Shown here: positions 1 through 12,978 of the stretch, in pieces
Position numbering within the stretch: the first letter of the stretch is position 1
Layout of the letters: the number at the start of each line of letters is the position of its first letter
The notes under the pieces: generated by a model
The model's database searches: none
Seen by the model: only the letters and a program-made list of their open reading frames with translations
What the model was told of the DNA's origin: nothing
NCBI RefSeq assembly: GCF_036417845.1
Contig: NC_089980.1
Coordinates: forward strand, 56,852,501 to 56,916,500
DNA: 64,000 nt
Direction of reading: 5' to 3'
Origin: Apteryx mantelli
Taxonomy: Eukaryota; Chordata; Aves; Apterygiformes; Apterygidae
Made by a program: the position numbers and the translations under genes

Positions 1-3000
1 TTTTTGATTGGCATCTTAATACAAAGAACCTGTTGAGAATGTATGTTCCTGTGAATTCCTACACTAGCATCTTACAGATAGGTCCCCCACATATCTCAGT
101 GTAGAATGCAAATGATTATTTTTAACCAGGGGTAGGGATTTAAAATAAGAAATTCCTGAAATCCACACCCATCCCTTACACTACCTAAAGTTTTCTCTTC
201 AGAGAAGGGAAGCCTTAGGCAATTTTCCTGTGCCTATAAGCCATCTTCATTCCCACCTTGCTGTTCAAGGGCTGGGCCACTGGACCATTAGAAATTGATT
301 TGCACCATCTGCACCTGATTTAATAAACTCTGGTAGCTCTAGCAGAGGTCTTCATTCCTCTTTCACCCCCTAAAACATATAGCAGTTGCCCTAGTTTGAC
401 TGTCCTGGAGACCAGCTGGCATCTCTGAAAGCCATCTAAAACGTCCCTGTGGGCTAATCCCAAAACTGGGACTACAGGTTGCTCAACGTGGCCAACAGCT
501 TGATTTGGGAAGGGTGGTCTCCAAAGGAAAACCCGAGCTGTTCACATGCTGAGGAAGCCACACTGCATTGCCACTCATAACAAGTGGTGTTGAAAAGCAT
601 CTCTTTAATCCCAGTCCAGTTCTGCTACAGGTTAGTTGCAAAGCAGAGACGAGAGCCGAGTTATGCTCAGATAGCGTCGAATACAACTTGTTCCTATTAA
701 CCGGGCTCCAGCGAGTATTCAGAACAGATGTTACTTATATCTCACCTCTTTGAAACCCTCCTGACACTTCCTGTTACATTCTGAAGCAGTGGTGATATTA
801 AATATTAAGTAAGACAAACCAGCATGTGCAAACAGTGAACTGAAATTCCTTATATATTTTTTAATCTCTATACTTAGAATAATTGACAGCTAGCATAGGT
901 GTATGGCACGCATTGGCAAATGTGAATTTGTGGGAGCAAACACTATACTATGTATTACAGTAACAGTGCTGGCATTTGTAATGTTGCTCTCTGTGATACC
1001 ATAAACCAAGAATTTCTGAAGAGAAGACCTGCTAGAGAGGGCCTGTGTTTGTTAACTATTTTGCTTTCCCCAACATGCACAGACTGTTGTTAGTGGGACT
1101 AATGGAGATGGAAACCCATCTTCACCCTCTCCCCATTTCTGCTTTGCACTTCACACATCCCAGAAGCTTCCTCAACATCATGGAGACCACTTCTTATGCC
1201 CGTCTTTGCTGAGCAATTCACAGCGAAAGGACGTGATAGCCCTTTGTGTATGTAAAGTGTAGCAGAAATGCTAACCCAAAGATCAAAGGCAGTTCTGTTC
1301 CTCAGATATTTTCCCTGGCCCTTTAAATTGGCTAGGTACAGAATGAATAATAAGGACCAGCCTCTGTCATCAATTACATGGAAGTAAATCCAGAGTTGGC
1401 TGTTGTAAATCAAGTTACTTTAGAGTTGCACAGCCTAACTGAGAGCAGATTTGGGACCCAGCTCCACAGGCCAAAGCACCAGTTTGCAGGGGGAGAAGCC
1501 TGCCTCTCTCCCACTCCGTTTCCTCTAAACACTCAGGCTCTTCAGATACGCAGCCCCGTCCGCCTGCGTAGATGAGTGCACAAAACTGCGGCCTTCCTAT
1601 TCCAACCAGCCACAATAATTTCAGCTTCAAGCGCAGTTCCTGGATCACAAATAAATGAGTTTTTTATGTAACTAATGCTGCAACATGCAGCCCAAAAGGA
1701 CCAAACACCAACCAATTTTTACCAGCAGCTATGACGGGTGGGGGGAAGGCTTCAATTGCCTGGGTTCAAAGGTTATTGGAGGAGAAATAAAACCAAAAGA
1801 CTAAGTGTTGAGTAACAGGTGTCTGGAAACCCATTTATATAATAAATTCTGTCTCTTCTCTTTCTCTTCCCATTACATGATGCTTCTACCCCTCACACAA
1901 GCCTAATGCCTTAATCTAGCTAAATATTTGCAAATTGGCACCACATCTGATCAAGACAATAGAGGTGAATGAGCAAAGTGCTTTGAGCCATGATATACTT
2001 CTTATTACAGAGATAGCATTTCACAAGATTAAAGGGGATTTTCTAGGCAATGGAGAGAAATCCAGTGCCAGCTTTATTGAGCAAATGTCACAGATGCTTC
2101 ACCCGTTAACATGTGGTAGTGCAAACAAAGGAGATTATCTCCTTTTCCAAATGAGCACTATCAATGCTGCTATTTTATTTATTACACATTTTCCCCGCTC
2201 GCCCCTTCAAGTGTTCACTTTGAAAGTCAATGCATGTTGGCTGCAAGACTTGGGTGAGTCAATGGAATATTCTTTGAAGCAGAAATTCTAGTCTGATTGC
2301 AGCACCCAGGGAAATTATAAATCAGTGACACTACTCTTGGGAATAACACCGCCAAATGGGATGAAAAAAGGAAAAGTGAAGAAAGAAAAAGCAACTCCCA
2401 ACCCCTCCATCATGGGGATTTTAAGGGCCACGTGTTCTGAGAACCTCCATTCTGGTCCTCCCATTGAGACAAAGCTATTTGTAAACACCAGATTGTGCTA
2501 TCTTTCTGCCACCCTGATTGCTAATTAATCAGAAACAGAAGTGCCTGGGTGAGGAATACAAAGTGTCAGGAGAAAATGAATAGAAACCTGCGTAACAATT
2601 GCTGTCCTCACTTTGGAAAACCCTCTGAAGTCAATAGCTTCAACTACAAAGCAAATGGGCGCTTTGGTTCAGCAAGGACTGTCAGCCCTAGCACTCCCCA
2701 ACCCCAAGCACCTTTTTGTCCTGTTTATTACAGAAATGACATCTGTCAGGGCTGTGGATAGCCTCCACCAGCCCCCGGACACTACTCAGACGCAGCCCTG
2801 ATCCTGCCCACTGCCACCACCATGGCCACTTCCATTTCTCTTATGTCCTCTCCTACTCAGTCTTCAGGGCCCAAAGCGTAGGTCAGATTTCAAGCCTTGT
2901 AAATGTTAAAGTTCTCAACTGTACAGTAAAGGGATGCTAAAGACCCATAAGAAAGTTGCTGTGGCACTTTCATTAGCTTTGAACTGTTGTGGATCAGTGA

Positions 3001-4299
3001 GGATCTCTGGCTGCTTCCTGGTCAGCCAGGTCTGGTTCACACCAGCGAAAGCTGCCTCCAGTCAGAGCAACCTGGTCCTAACTAAGACAGCTCTGCTGCA
3101 CTTTCAAGGGGTTTCAGTGACTGTTTTAACTGACCCTTTGGATGAAGAACTCCAAAAATCTGGATGGGATCCCAAACAGTAACTGTGCTTATCAAGACAT
3201 CCTTCTGTCAGACTTGCCAAATGCCTCCTGTCCATCTCTCATCCTTATTTTGATGTTGCTGCTATCAAAACACATTGAATGTAAAAGTTGCCTGCTTTGA
3301 TTTGCAACTGTAAAATGCCTTATCATTTCTACAGGCTGCCTCTCACATCCTGATAGTAAGCTACCATCGTGACAAGGGGGAGTTTAGCCTGTATAAAAAC
3401 AAGGCTAGAGTCCAACCTGCTTTCTTCTTTTGCACGTTTCCTGCTAAAGGTAGCAGTTCAGATAATATCGTACTCCATTTTTTGCTAACCTAGTCAAGTA
3501 TTCCCATTGCCTGAAGTCAAACAATAACCAATGTGTATTGTTGAAAAGCTGGAATCATAACCTCCCAGAATATTAGGAATATTTTTAAATTAGTAGGCCA
3601 GATCTGCTCTCTACAACCCCATTACAAATATTACACTTGCACAAGTGCCTTTCATGACCAAACTTACCATGAGAACATTTCAATGCCATTTTGATACTGA
3701 GTTTCCATTCTAACTGGGCAAATGATACATTCTGCACAAAACATGTGTTTAGCCAGTCAAAACCAGTTTTAAGTTATACTTTAAACATGGACATGGAGAC
3801 CCCTTTGTCAAAACACTTTGATAATAGAATATTATTTTGCACCTGTGCTACGCCTCCCACCTGAGGCAACTCGAGCATTTTTGCAGTTCTAAGGTCAAAT
3901 GTTTCAAATGTGACTGGGGATGTGTGCAAACAGACTCAAAATATTAAAGGAACCTACTTTCCACTAGGTAGGTGATCAGCAAACCTGTCGAAGAAGGCCT
4001 GGTTAACTGACCACCAAAGGAAGCGGCCAAAAACTTGAGCTATGTCTGAAACTCTTGACCTAGTATACCAGAGCCTGATAGTACTCTGGCACAATAGGAA
4101 ATTTTCCCTATCCATGTCCTCCCAGTTAAGGGGTGATGCAGATAGCTGTCACTTGCTTTCATCCGTGATAAGATTTCAGATTCACAGAAAAATTTTGATC
4201 AGAGGAGCCCCTGGGCAGCTTCCCTGCCCCCCTGTTGTAGTGCTGAGCCACTCTCACAAAGAATATTTCCCTTATGACCATATGAAGGGTAGATGCTAC
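1..4299. other. Gene-free, AT-rich sequence
   Basis: Only short random ORFs are present. I recognise no exon, RNA gene or clear repeat. The GC-richer patch at 2650-2850 has no coding signal I trust. Confidence 0.5.
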
Positions 4300-5085
4300 A
4301 ACAAAGAATAAGATCATGGACCACATGGATAAATACGATCTGTTAGGAAAGAGCCAGCACAGCTTCTCTGAAGGGAAACCCTGCTCAAAACCTGCTGGAG
4401 TTCTGCGGGGGCAATGGTGAGCTGAGGACAACCAGGGTCCAGGGACAGGGTATAATACAATTGGATTTCCAAAACGTTTTTGACAAGGTCCAACACCAAA
4501 CCTCCTTGAAACAAAACCAACAAAACATTGAGCTTTCCCAAGAAGAGTACTGAAATATGAAACATAAGGTATGACTTTTACCCACAGTTCTGCTCCCCGC
4601 CTGTCAGGAAGGGGATGATGGGATTAGAGGAAGCACAGAGGACAGCAACAGAAATGATCAAGGGGATGGAGCAACTGCCTGAGGAGGAGAGATCAAAAAG
4701 GCTGGGACTCTTCAGCTAGGGAGGGAAAAGGCAAATATGTCTATGTTTTACAGAACAAAGTGGTGGCTAAGGTCTCACCACCATTCACCTGGTCATCTGT
4801 AAACTGCTATTCACCAAATCCTACAATACTAGAGCTAGGGGCCACTTGATGAAATGAGTAGGAGATCAGTTTAAAGCAAATGAAAGGAAATACTTCTTTA
4901 CGCAGTTGGTGCTGAACTTCTGCAACTGGCTGCCCTGGACAGCTGTACAGGCAGACAGTATCAGCAAGGCATCAGACAAATTCATGAGCAACAGATCCAT
5001 AAACAGACACTGAAAGGACCAGACAGGGATGTACCCACTGACATCCCTAATACAAGTAGAGGCCCAAGTCAGATGCTAGAAAAGT
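4300..5085 (+). mobile_element. Old CR1-type LINE fragment (3' half)
   Basis: Several blocks match CR1/L3-type non-LTR retrotransposons in order. A reverse-transcriptase remnant (about 4335-4510) includes the decayed equivalent of LDFxKAFDKVxH around 4460-4500. A 3' region follows with the typical phrases GGCTGGGACTCTTCAGC (near 4699), AGGGGCCACTTGATGAAAT (near 4837), GAAATACTTCTTTACGCAG (near 4887) and CAACTGGCTGCC (near 4923). It is heavily diverged, with no intact ORF, so it is an ancient amniote-age copy rather than a recent bird insertion. A CAA simple repeat follows directly at its 3' side. Confidence 0.75.
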
Positions 5086-5088
5086 AAT

Positions 5089-5114
5089 TAAAACAACAAC
5101 AACAACAACAAAAC
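5089..5114 (+). repeat. (CAA)n / (AAC)n microsatellite
   Basis: Eight or so tandem trinucleotide units, directly downstream of the CR1 fragment. It may have grown from the element's simple-repeat tail. Confidence 0.8.
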
Positions 5115-7075
5115 ACAGAGTTCCACATTACCTTGTGTTTTCTGCTTGAATCCCCACTTATCTTCTTGGGTGTCATGGGGCCAGGTTTTGGCCTCCTTCT
5201 GGGTTACACTGACAAGATAAACATACATGCTGCCGAAAATGTTTTCAGGAACTCCTTCCTCTTTTAGAAATCTCTTATCTTCCGATGGAGATTGTCAGAG
5301 GGTACTTCAAAGCCCTTTGAAAATGACCAGGGCTCTGCCTGTCGCAGAGCGGACAACGTGCCCTCGCCCCAAGATGTCAACAGCTGGCCCATGTGCAGGC
5401 GTCCAGTGCCTCCTTATCACGGGCTTGTGCAGCTGTAACAAGCACAGGGAGAGACTTTACCCCTTCGCTATCACCAGCCAATCTTTAGTCTTTGCTCTGC
5501 AATACGCTGCCCATTTTTTCCCCAAATTCATCCAGACTGATTGCTGCAGATTATGAAAATGAGGAGAAAGAAAAAGGAGTAGCTTTTCACAGCCCTGAGG
5601 AATAGTGAAGACTGAAGCCTGCTGAGCTTATAATTAAAATGTGGAAAGGCACAAAGCTCAAAAGATACAAGAATGTGATATAGGGAGCATAAAAATGCTG
5701 AACACCAGACTTCAGGCAAAGTGCTGTCTTGAATTAAGAATAAATGAGAAAATAGCCTATAGAGAGGGGGATGCAGGGGGCAAGAGAGACACAAGGCACT
5801 GGAAAGAGAGGGAGACTGGGGAGAGCTGTTGTTCACGTACTGCCATTAGATGAATCTTGTCTGGTGTTCCTCCACAGAAAGACTACATGAAGCAGAGAGA
5901 CAAAGGAAAGCAATGCAGCTGCTTCATGGTGTTGCTACCTCTGCTGCACCATCAGAGAGTAAGTGCCTGCCAGGACAAAAGCAGCACAGACAGGCCTCTG
6001 TGCATCCAGCTCTCACTCCATCAGCAATTTGAAAATGGAAATGCAAAACATAAAAATCACATTTCCGTCTGGAGCTTGTTTTGTCTGCTGTCATAAACAG
6101 CTAGCTCTGCCGCAGGCACTGGGTGCCTGGAACACAGGCAAGGTGGCCACAGAGGGCCCACAGCATGCAAACACCTGGGGATGTCCCTGGTGAGGGGAGA
6201 ACAAGCAGCTGTCCGGACAAAGATCCTGTTTCATCCCGTGCACCAGCATCCATAGCAACCCTGTTAGGTCGCTGATCCTAAAATTAGCATCCCAGAGAGA
6301 AGGATTTAAAAAAAGAGATTTGGAGATAATGGAGAAAATAGTAGACCAGGAGTTGAAGGTGCCATCACAAATCTCCCAGTAATTCTATCTGACAACACAC
6401 ATTTTAGAAAGGGTAAGCAAAATAATTTGCAAGAGGTTTGGGGCTGAGACTGCATGAGTTAAGCCTGAGGTAGGCACTTGAACTAGCTCCGTTGGGTAAA
6501 CTAATGCTTATGCATAGAAATAGCGTGCTCAAATTTACAGGAGGCATGAAGTAGATGGGCTGGACTCAGGGGAGCTCCTAGAGCACCAAAACTCTGAGGG
6601 ACAGTAGAGGATCGATATTCATCTCTCGCAATGAAGTTAGGGGGAAGAGAGCCATACACAGGCATGGCAACTACAAGCCCACTTGCAACACCAGAAGCTT
6701 ACAGGGATCCCTGCTTCTGAATCCTTTCCATACTACATAAAGCTTTATAGGTCTGCAACTCTGTTGACCTCAGTGAAATGACTCCTCTTTAGCCCCCAGA
6801 TAATAAGATCAGGATCGGGCCCAAATGCACTGAAGGACCACAAAAGCCTGGTTGCACTCTGGCACCCAACCACTAGTGCCCACACTGGCGTTCGGGCCAT
6901 GTATCCCTGCTCCGTGCTGCAGAGCAAGCACGGGCTCCCGGAGATCTCTGTCGTCTCCTGCTGATCAGCTGGACTGCCCCGCATGGTCCCTCCCCTCATT
7001 TAGAAACATTTTCCTTGCTGAATTAAGGAGGTATAAAATCCAAGCTGGGGCTTTACGCCTTTTTTAATACACACC

Positions 7076-7121
7076 ACTGATTTATTTATCCTGTTAAAAG
7101 AGAGTGGAGAAATAAATCAGT
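7076..7121. repeat. Perfect 12-base inverted repeat with 22-base loop
   Basis: Arms 7076-7087 (ACTGATTTATTT) and 7110-7121 (AAATAAATCAGT) are exact reverse complements. The structure is an AT-rich hairpin or paired homeodomain-like sites; its function is unknown. Confidence 0.8.
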
Positions 7122-9339
7122 AACACTGAAGAATGCTCTCCCCTCAGATGGCAAAATTCATTGAATTACACAACTGTTTGCTCCCCAGTTTATACCATGG
7201 AGGACTGCACTAAATGGGTAATGAACAACCCTAATCGTATTACATCTTCCCACTAGCTGCCAGCAATGTGGGAAGCTTAATCTTCAGAAGGTCCTATTGG
7301 TTCTTGAGGCCCTGCTGTTGGCTTGAAACCTATCTCGCTCTTTCAAAAACATTAAATACATTAGGACAGCCATGCTGGACGATGCCAAAAGTCCACCTCA
7401 TCCCATATCCTGTCCCTAGCCGGTGCAGATGCTTGGGGAAAGAATATGAGAACTGAGCAAACACAGAGTGATTTTTCCCTCCAGTCTGCAATGATATTTC
7501 CTCTCAGTTTCCAGCTAACCCCTAAAAAGAAGGTTGCATTTTTATACTTAACAGTCTTCATTGGGGTTGTTCATTTCTCCAAGCATTTGTCTAATTGAGC
7601 TTTTAACTACTTATGCTTAAAGTAGGTAAAAGTAGTTTCTATGGCACTGGCCCAGGAGTCCTTTTGCCCATTCTTTGGAGCTTTATAATATCTTACTCTT
7701 TTCTGAGTAGCTGTTTTTCGCCCCACTGCCTACCTTGCTGCATGACAGGCCAGCACTAACAGAAGTTGACAGAGGTCTCTTCCGCACAGTCATTTGAGCA
7801 CGTGGATTATCTACTAGAGCTCAGAAGAGTTGCTTATCTATAAGGTCACTCACATGCATAAATAAGGTTCATCTAAGCATAATACATACAACAATATGAG
7901 GTCAGCTGCATGTAGCCGGACCAAGAGGCTGTCCCCTCCAGCAGGCTCTTCCCTCCCTGTGGTCACTGACTGATGTCTAGGGAGAGAATAAGCAAAGAGG
8001 GTGGCGAGGCTTCCTTGGAGACACCCTCTCCCAGCTGGATCCAAAACCCACATTTGTCAAGGCCTCACCTCTAGCTGACTCTCAGTCACACCCTAGAGGT
8101 GTCCAACACACAAAATACACAGGGAAAAATGGTAAGGGTGAAATTTTTTGCCATGAAAAAATAAAACCTTTTTTTTAAAAGCACTTTTAAAAAAAAACCC
8201 AAATCCCCTCTTGGCAGCTTCCGTCCATCACAAAGTAGCAGTGATTTCAGCATTCCTGGTAAACCTTATTTACAGCAGGTTTACTTCAATATGCTCTTAT
8301 CAGCTTCAGCTGCCACCTCATTCAGTATCTCAGGCAGGGCAGCCGAAGGAGCCTTTTGATCACAGCAGCACACACACGTACAAAGTTACCATGCCATAAA
8401 AGATGACCAGAACTGATAAATCCACACTTCACCTTGTCCATACATTGGGATATGTAAGACAGCAGCCCATATAGTAGAAGAGCAACATGCCACAGGCAAC
8501 ACTAGTTTGAGAAGCCAAGATGTTTTTGCACAGGAATTCAGAAACAGTGGATTCAGAGTATTAAGCTAACACACTCTTTTTCTGCAAGTCAGCACACAGA
8601 GGTGCAGTGAGTTTGCCTCCAGTGAGCACACCCAAAATTTAAGCAGCCCAGCTGAGGCCTGATCTCATTTCAGCAACGTGTGTTTCTGATTACATGCACA
8701 AACCAATGGGAAGTGATTCTTCAGAGGTACCAGCAATAGCAGCTGCAATTAAGCAGCAGGTACTTACCAGAAATGAGCCCTGCAAACAGTTCAGGCACTA
8801 ACAGAGGATTGCTGTGCTGCAGGTAGCGCAAAGCAAACAAGCCTTCTAGCAATCTGCATTGCATTAGTTAATGAAACAGAAAAGTCAATACTTTATTGCA
8901 AATAGTGAGGAACAATAGGAAAGACGGTATATAAATCTCCTTCCTGATGGTAACTGTTTGCAAACACAAGCCCAGGGTGAAACACCTTTTCTTGAGCTGT
9001 ACAACAAACAGCCAAGTGCTTGAAGGCTCGCAGGGCTCCTGTGCTAGGGTGATGGTCACCGCAAGCGAACAAGACATCCACCTCCAGCCCAGCACAGCCC
9101 TAGTCTGAGACCCTGTGCACAGCCACGGTTGCATACAGGCTGCTCTTGGGGGACTGAGCTCAAAGGGAAATGGGATCTCTGACCCCGAGAGCAGGAGGGA
9201 ACAGTCTCAGCTCTTCCCAAAATCCCCACTCGTGGCTTCTCCAGGCCACACTTCGAACAACAGAAGTGGGAAATGTTGCACTTGTCTGAATTTTCCCCAG
9301 CTTTTCTACTGACAGGGCTATGCTCCTCTTGCCACATGC

Positions 9340-9960
9340 TCAGAGGCCGTACCCGTCCTGCTTTCGGAGTGGCCAGGGCACCATGCTGCGAGCCCGTCGA
9401 CCTCAACTCTCAGAAACGGGCGGAAGCGAAAGGCTGCCACGAGCTCTGCTGTGTCCTCGGGCAGTGCCATCCGCGCTTCATGCCAGTGCAGGAACAGGGG
9501 AGCACATCGGCATCTGCCCCGACCCCAGGGGTATTTAGCATGCACGAAAAGCTGAAGGAAAAGAGGAAAAAGGGCCATAAGCCCCAGCAGAAAAGAGGCA
9601 AAAAGGGGTGATGCCAGCACGGGATCACCAGCGCTCCTGGGAAAAGGGCTCAGCTCCAGCCTCAGGGTCAAACTTCAAGCTCCCAGAATTTAAAATTTGT
9701 TTTTAGGGCCCTCCGCAGAGGCTCAGAGCCACACCAGGTGCTGTCATGGCGGTGGGAGGCAGAAAGCCCATGTCCGCCCCTTCTCCACCCATCCACCTCC
9801 CCATCAGGGGGTGGGGAGCACGGGAGGAAGATGCTATTTTCCGAGCACTGAAGCCTTCGCCTCTAATCGAGGGAGCGCGGGCCCCAGGCTACCCAAGCAG
9901 CCTTGTCCCGACCGTTACGTAACAGCGCTAAGAAAAGCAAGGCGCTTCCCTCCAGCCTAA
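9340..9960. other. CpG-enriched GC-rich patch 3' of RHOU
   Basis: CpG dinucleotides are clearly more frequent here than in the flanks (for example around 9405-9480 and 9840-9930). Open frames exist on both strands (117 aa on minus, 112 aa on plus with a Lys-rich end), but neither resembles a protein I know and they probably reflect base composition. Confidence 0.4.
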
Positions 9961-9985
9961 TCGGAGTGGGCAGAAGAGGCAGACG

Positions 9986-12522
9986 CATACACAGATCAGA
10001 ATTTATTTTCAAATACCTCATTTATATCATTTTCACAGGAAATATTTCTTTCAGAATATAGCCTACACTTAGAAGATAATTTTATAAGGCACATCAGATT
10101 ATAGACTACATAGAGACATTTCCCCCTCACTTGCGCTCATAAAATACTGGTGATTTTAAAAGTAATATTCTAAAACCTAGACCTTGTGTAGCCCCATGTA
10201 GAGCAGTATTCATAAAGTTATTAGACCTCAGTTTACATACACCTAGTACAGGGCTATAACAAGTTGTATGTATATCACATTTTCAGAAACAGTCACAGCT
10301 GGCTACATTTAAAAGTAACGCTACTCCAGACTATGAAACAGGCTGCTTATAAAATATAACCTACTGCTTCCAGTATGGCATGATACAAAGCATTATGATC
10401 TTGCAGAACAAATTCTGTTATTTTTGCAAGTGGGAGTTGCTCAGATTCAAGCCTTTCCCCTTCCAAAATCCACATTTTAGATCAACTGAGACCATTTTAC
10501 AGAGAAACGAAGTGCCTAAGAGAAATTTGGCTTAATGGTTTTCCCCAAGATGACAATATGACTGTATATCTGAAATCCTGTCAAACATTAGAGTACAAAA
10601 CATAAAGGCTCAGATGTTAACTTCATGACTAGTAAACATTAAACTATTATGAACCAGATGCAACCAAGTTAAAGGCATCCAGCTTCTGTGCTATGGAATC
10701 TGCTTTTCCAGGCTGTTCCAGTGCAGAAGCCAACACATTTTTATTGAATCAGGCCCTATGTAAAGATTTCCATTCAATTTCAAAGTTTTCAGCGCTGGAA
10801 TGTTATGCATTCTGCACTCATTTTGCTGCAGTGGAGGAAAACATATTGCTTATGGAGCTTGCCAATATATCCCAGAATCTATTTACATAGTGTCATTTTC
10901 CTTAATGGGCCAGGAGGTAAACTGTGGTTAGCTTTATCAATTCAAATGGCTTCCACAGTTCCTCTTTATATCAGGCATTGATTCATTTATGATGAAAAAA
11001 AGGTTCAGTTTTTCTGTCACTGTAGTTTAGTTTAAGACTATGAAAAAGGTCACTTGAAGGCTATAGCCACAGGGGGGAAAAAAAAAAAAGCGGAAAGCCA
11101 GAATATAATTTGATCTTGAAACATCTAGGAAAAAAGTAGTCAGGGCCATAAAAAGACAGACAGACAACACAAACTAAGTCTTTTCTGCAGAATAAGTTAA
11201 AATACTGATACTTGCAGAGAGTCACGTTACCCCAAAGGTCTTCTGAGCCCAAGAGGGCTGGAATTAGGCTTAGTTTAGCAGGAATCAGATTTAGTCAGAG
11301 AGCAGGTCACATTCAACTCTGCATTGTGTTAATCACTCAGCATCCTTTTAGTCACATTTCACTTTAATTTGTTGGACTGATCTGGGAAGGGATTATCAGT
11401 TAAATTTCCAGAGTGGCCTCAGCCAATTCCCAGAGTACGATCTTGGACAAGATTCAACGACAAGCAACTGTTGTCTTTAGAAGGGAAACATTAACTTGGT
11501 TGAAAACAGCATCATGAAGAGGACGCAACAGTCTCAGCTTCTAGAGTCCAGCTGGTTATAACCTTTATCTGCCAGATTGGTTATTATGTTTAGCAGCCTA
11601 AAAAGGTGAAGAGGGGCATTCCGAAATTCTTGGTTGCAGACTTAAAAAAACGGATGCAGTTCACATGGTGCTGCACAGATATTTGTTACAACTCTGAAAA
11701 GAAAATTTAAAAGCTCAACACAACAACATTTACATTCCTTTCAGCTGAAATAGACAAACTATCATCATGTCTGTATAAATACAAAGAAACTCACCACTAT
11801 TCGAAGCAATGAGTTAAAGCTTAGTAACGTTCCTTGGGCTTCCATACAACTGCCTGGGAAGGATGGGGGAAAGAGGGTAAAAATGATTTTCAAGTCAGGA
11901 GGCGACAAATGAGATGTCAATTCCTTAATGTATTAGGTTCCCTAACAGCATATTGGAGGTATATGCACGACCTTTCCAACTATGGCATTTGCGCATAGAT
12001 TACACCTCTCGCACACCCTTTTTAAAGTGATCCCTAAGAATGTTGCTTTGGGAAGACATGGAGAAGAGAGCAGGAGTGGGTTTTTAAAGCTAAAAATGTC
12101 AGTTAGGAGGCACAGTGTTATTTTTCCCTTTAACCGTCCATGTACAGAGCTCCACGTTTCCAGTCATTCACACGTTTCTCCTGCATAGCCCTCGCAACAA
12201 AGGCCTCCGAGTTGTTCCTCCCCATCGCATTTGCATTATGGCACAAGAAGTCAAATCCATTGTACAAATCCTTCTAACCTCACAGACACATGCTGCATTT
12301 CTTCCTTAATGAAAGATTTTAGTCATGAAACTTGATACCAGACCTGATTTATAGTAATTATTTAACTAAGAATCCTTCTGCCACCCTCAAAAGGGCAACT
12401 GAGATATCCAGTAGCAACATATACATACGGATCTACACTATACACTCAGGACAACACAGAATGAGATTTCAGCTAATATAGCCTCTAATTTCCTCAGAGC
12501 AGCACTTGGGTCCTTGCAACTC
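9986..12522 (-). other. RHOU: RHOU 3' untranslated region (inferred)
   Basis: About 2.5 kb of AT-rich, ORF-poor sequence follows the RHOU stop. On the minus strand an AATAAA lies at 10007-10002, followed by a GT-rich stretch (near 9978-9992), which is a plausible cleavage and polyadenylation site near 9985. A second AATAAA near 10739-10744 could give a shorter form. Base composition changes sharply below 9985, to GC-richer sequence. A long 3'UTR is usual for RHOU. The end point is inferred from sequence signals only. Confidence 0.6.
10002..10007 (-). terminator. RHOU: Likely distal polyadenylation signal of RHOU
   Basis: A canonical AATAAA hexamer is read on the minus strand, with a T/G-rich downstream element within about 25 bases. 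It lies at the border between AT-rich 3'UTR-like sequence and a GC-richer flank. Confidence 0.5.
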
Positions 12523-12978
12523 CTATACAAAACAGCAGTATTTTTTCCACCAGGATTTGGAGAGGTTTTTCATCTTGTCTGGAGTCCTACACTTTGATTT
12601 CTTTGGTTGCTGCTGGGTATCCGAATACTGAATACCAGCCACAATGGCTGCATCAAAGACCTCCTTGAGGTTTTTCTGAGTCAAAGCAGAGCACTCGATG
12701 TAGGATGCGGCTTTTATTTCCTCGGCACAGAGCTTCGCAGCCTCCTCTGAGACTGGCTTTTCTTTGCACTTGTCCAGCTCGATGAGAACTTTGACATCCT
12801 CTCGGAGGTCTGACTGCGTCCCAACCAGGACGATAGGCGCTTTGGGGCAGTGGCATCGGATTTCGGGAACCCACTTTTCACTCACGTTCTGGAAGGAGGA
12901 AGGGCTCACGACGCTGAAGCACAGCAAGAAGATGTCCGTGTTGGTGTAGCACAGAGGCCGAAGCTTGTCAAATTCATC
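12523..12978 (-). CDS. RHOU: RHOU coding exon 3 (G4/G5 motifs, CCFV tail)
   Basis: The exon encodes residues 132-282, starting [15 protein letters not shown] after a CTGCAG acceptor and ending CCFV plus TAG at 12523-12525. It contains GTQSDL, the Rho insert region ([12 protein letters not shown]), the G5-like ECSALTQ and a basic pre-tail (KKSKC, KSWWKKY). The terminal Cys pair is the palmitoylation site known for this family. Confidence 0.97.
   Translation of the reverse strand, partial: DEFDKLRPLCYTNTDIFLLCFSVVSPSSFQNVSEKWVPEIRCHCPKAPIVLVGTQSDLREDVKVLIELDKCKEKPVSEEAAKLCAEEIKAASYIECSALTQKNLKEVFDAAIVAGIQYSDTQQQPKKSKCRTPDKMKNLSKSWWKKYCCFV

Larger units (their letters stand above)
5115..9985. 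other. Gene-free flank downstream of RHOU
   Basis: No exon or RNA gene was recognised. It contains a 12-base inverted repeat (7076-7121), a minus-strand AATAAA in isolation at about 8890-8895, and a CpG-enriched patch (about 9340-9960). Confidence 0.5.

Noticed and set aside
8885-8900. Isolated minus-strand AATAAA as the end of a further gene or of an extended RHOU transcript
   Set aside because: There is no coding exon nearby, and the signal at 10002-10007 is better placed for RHOU.
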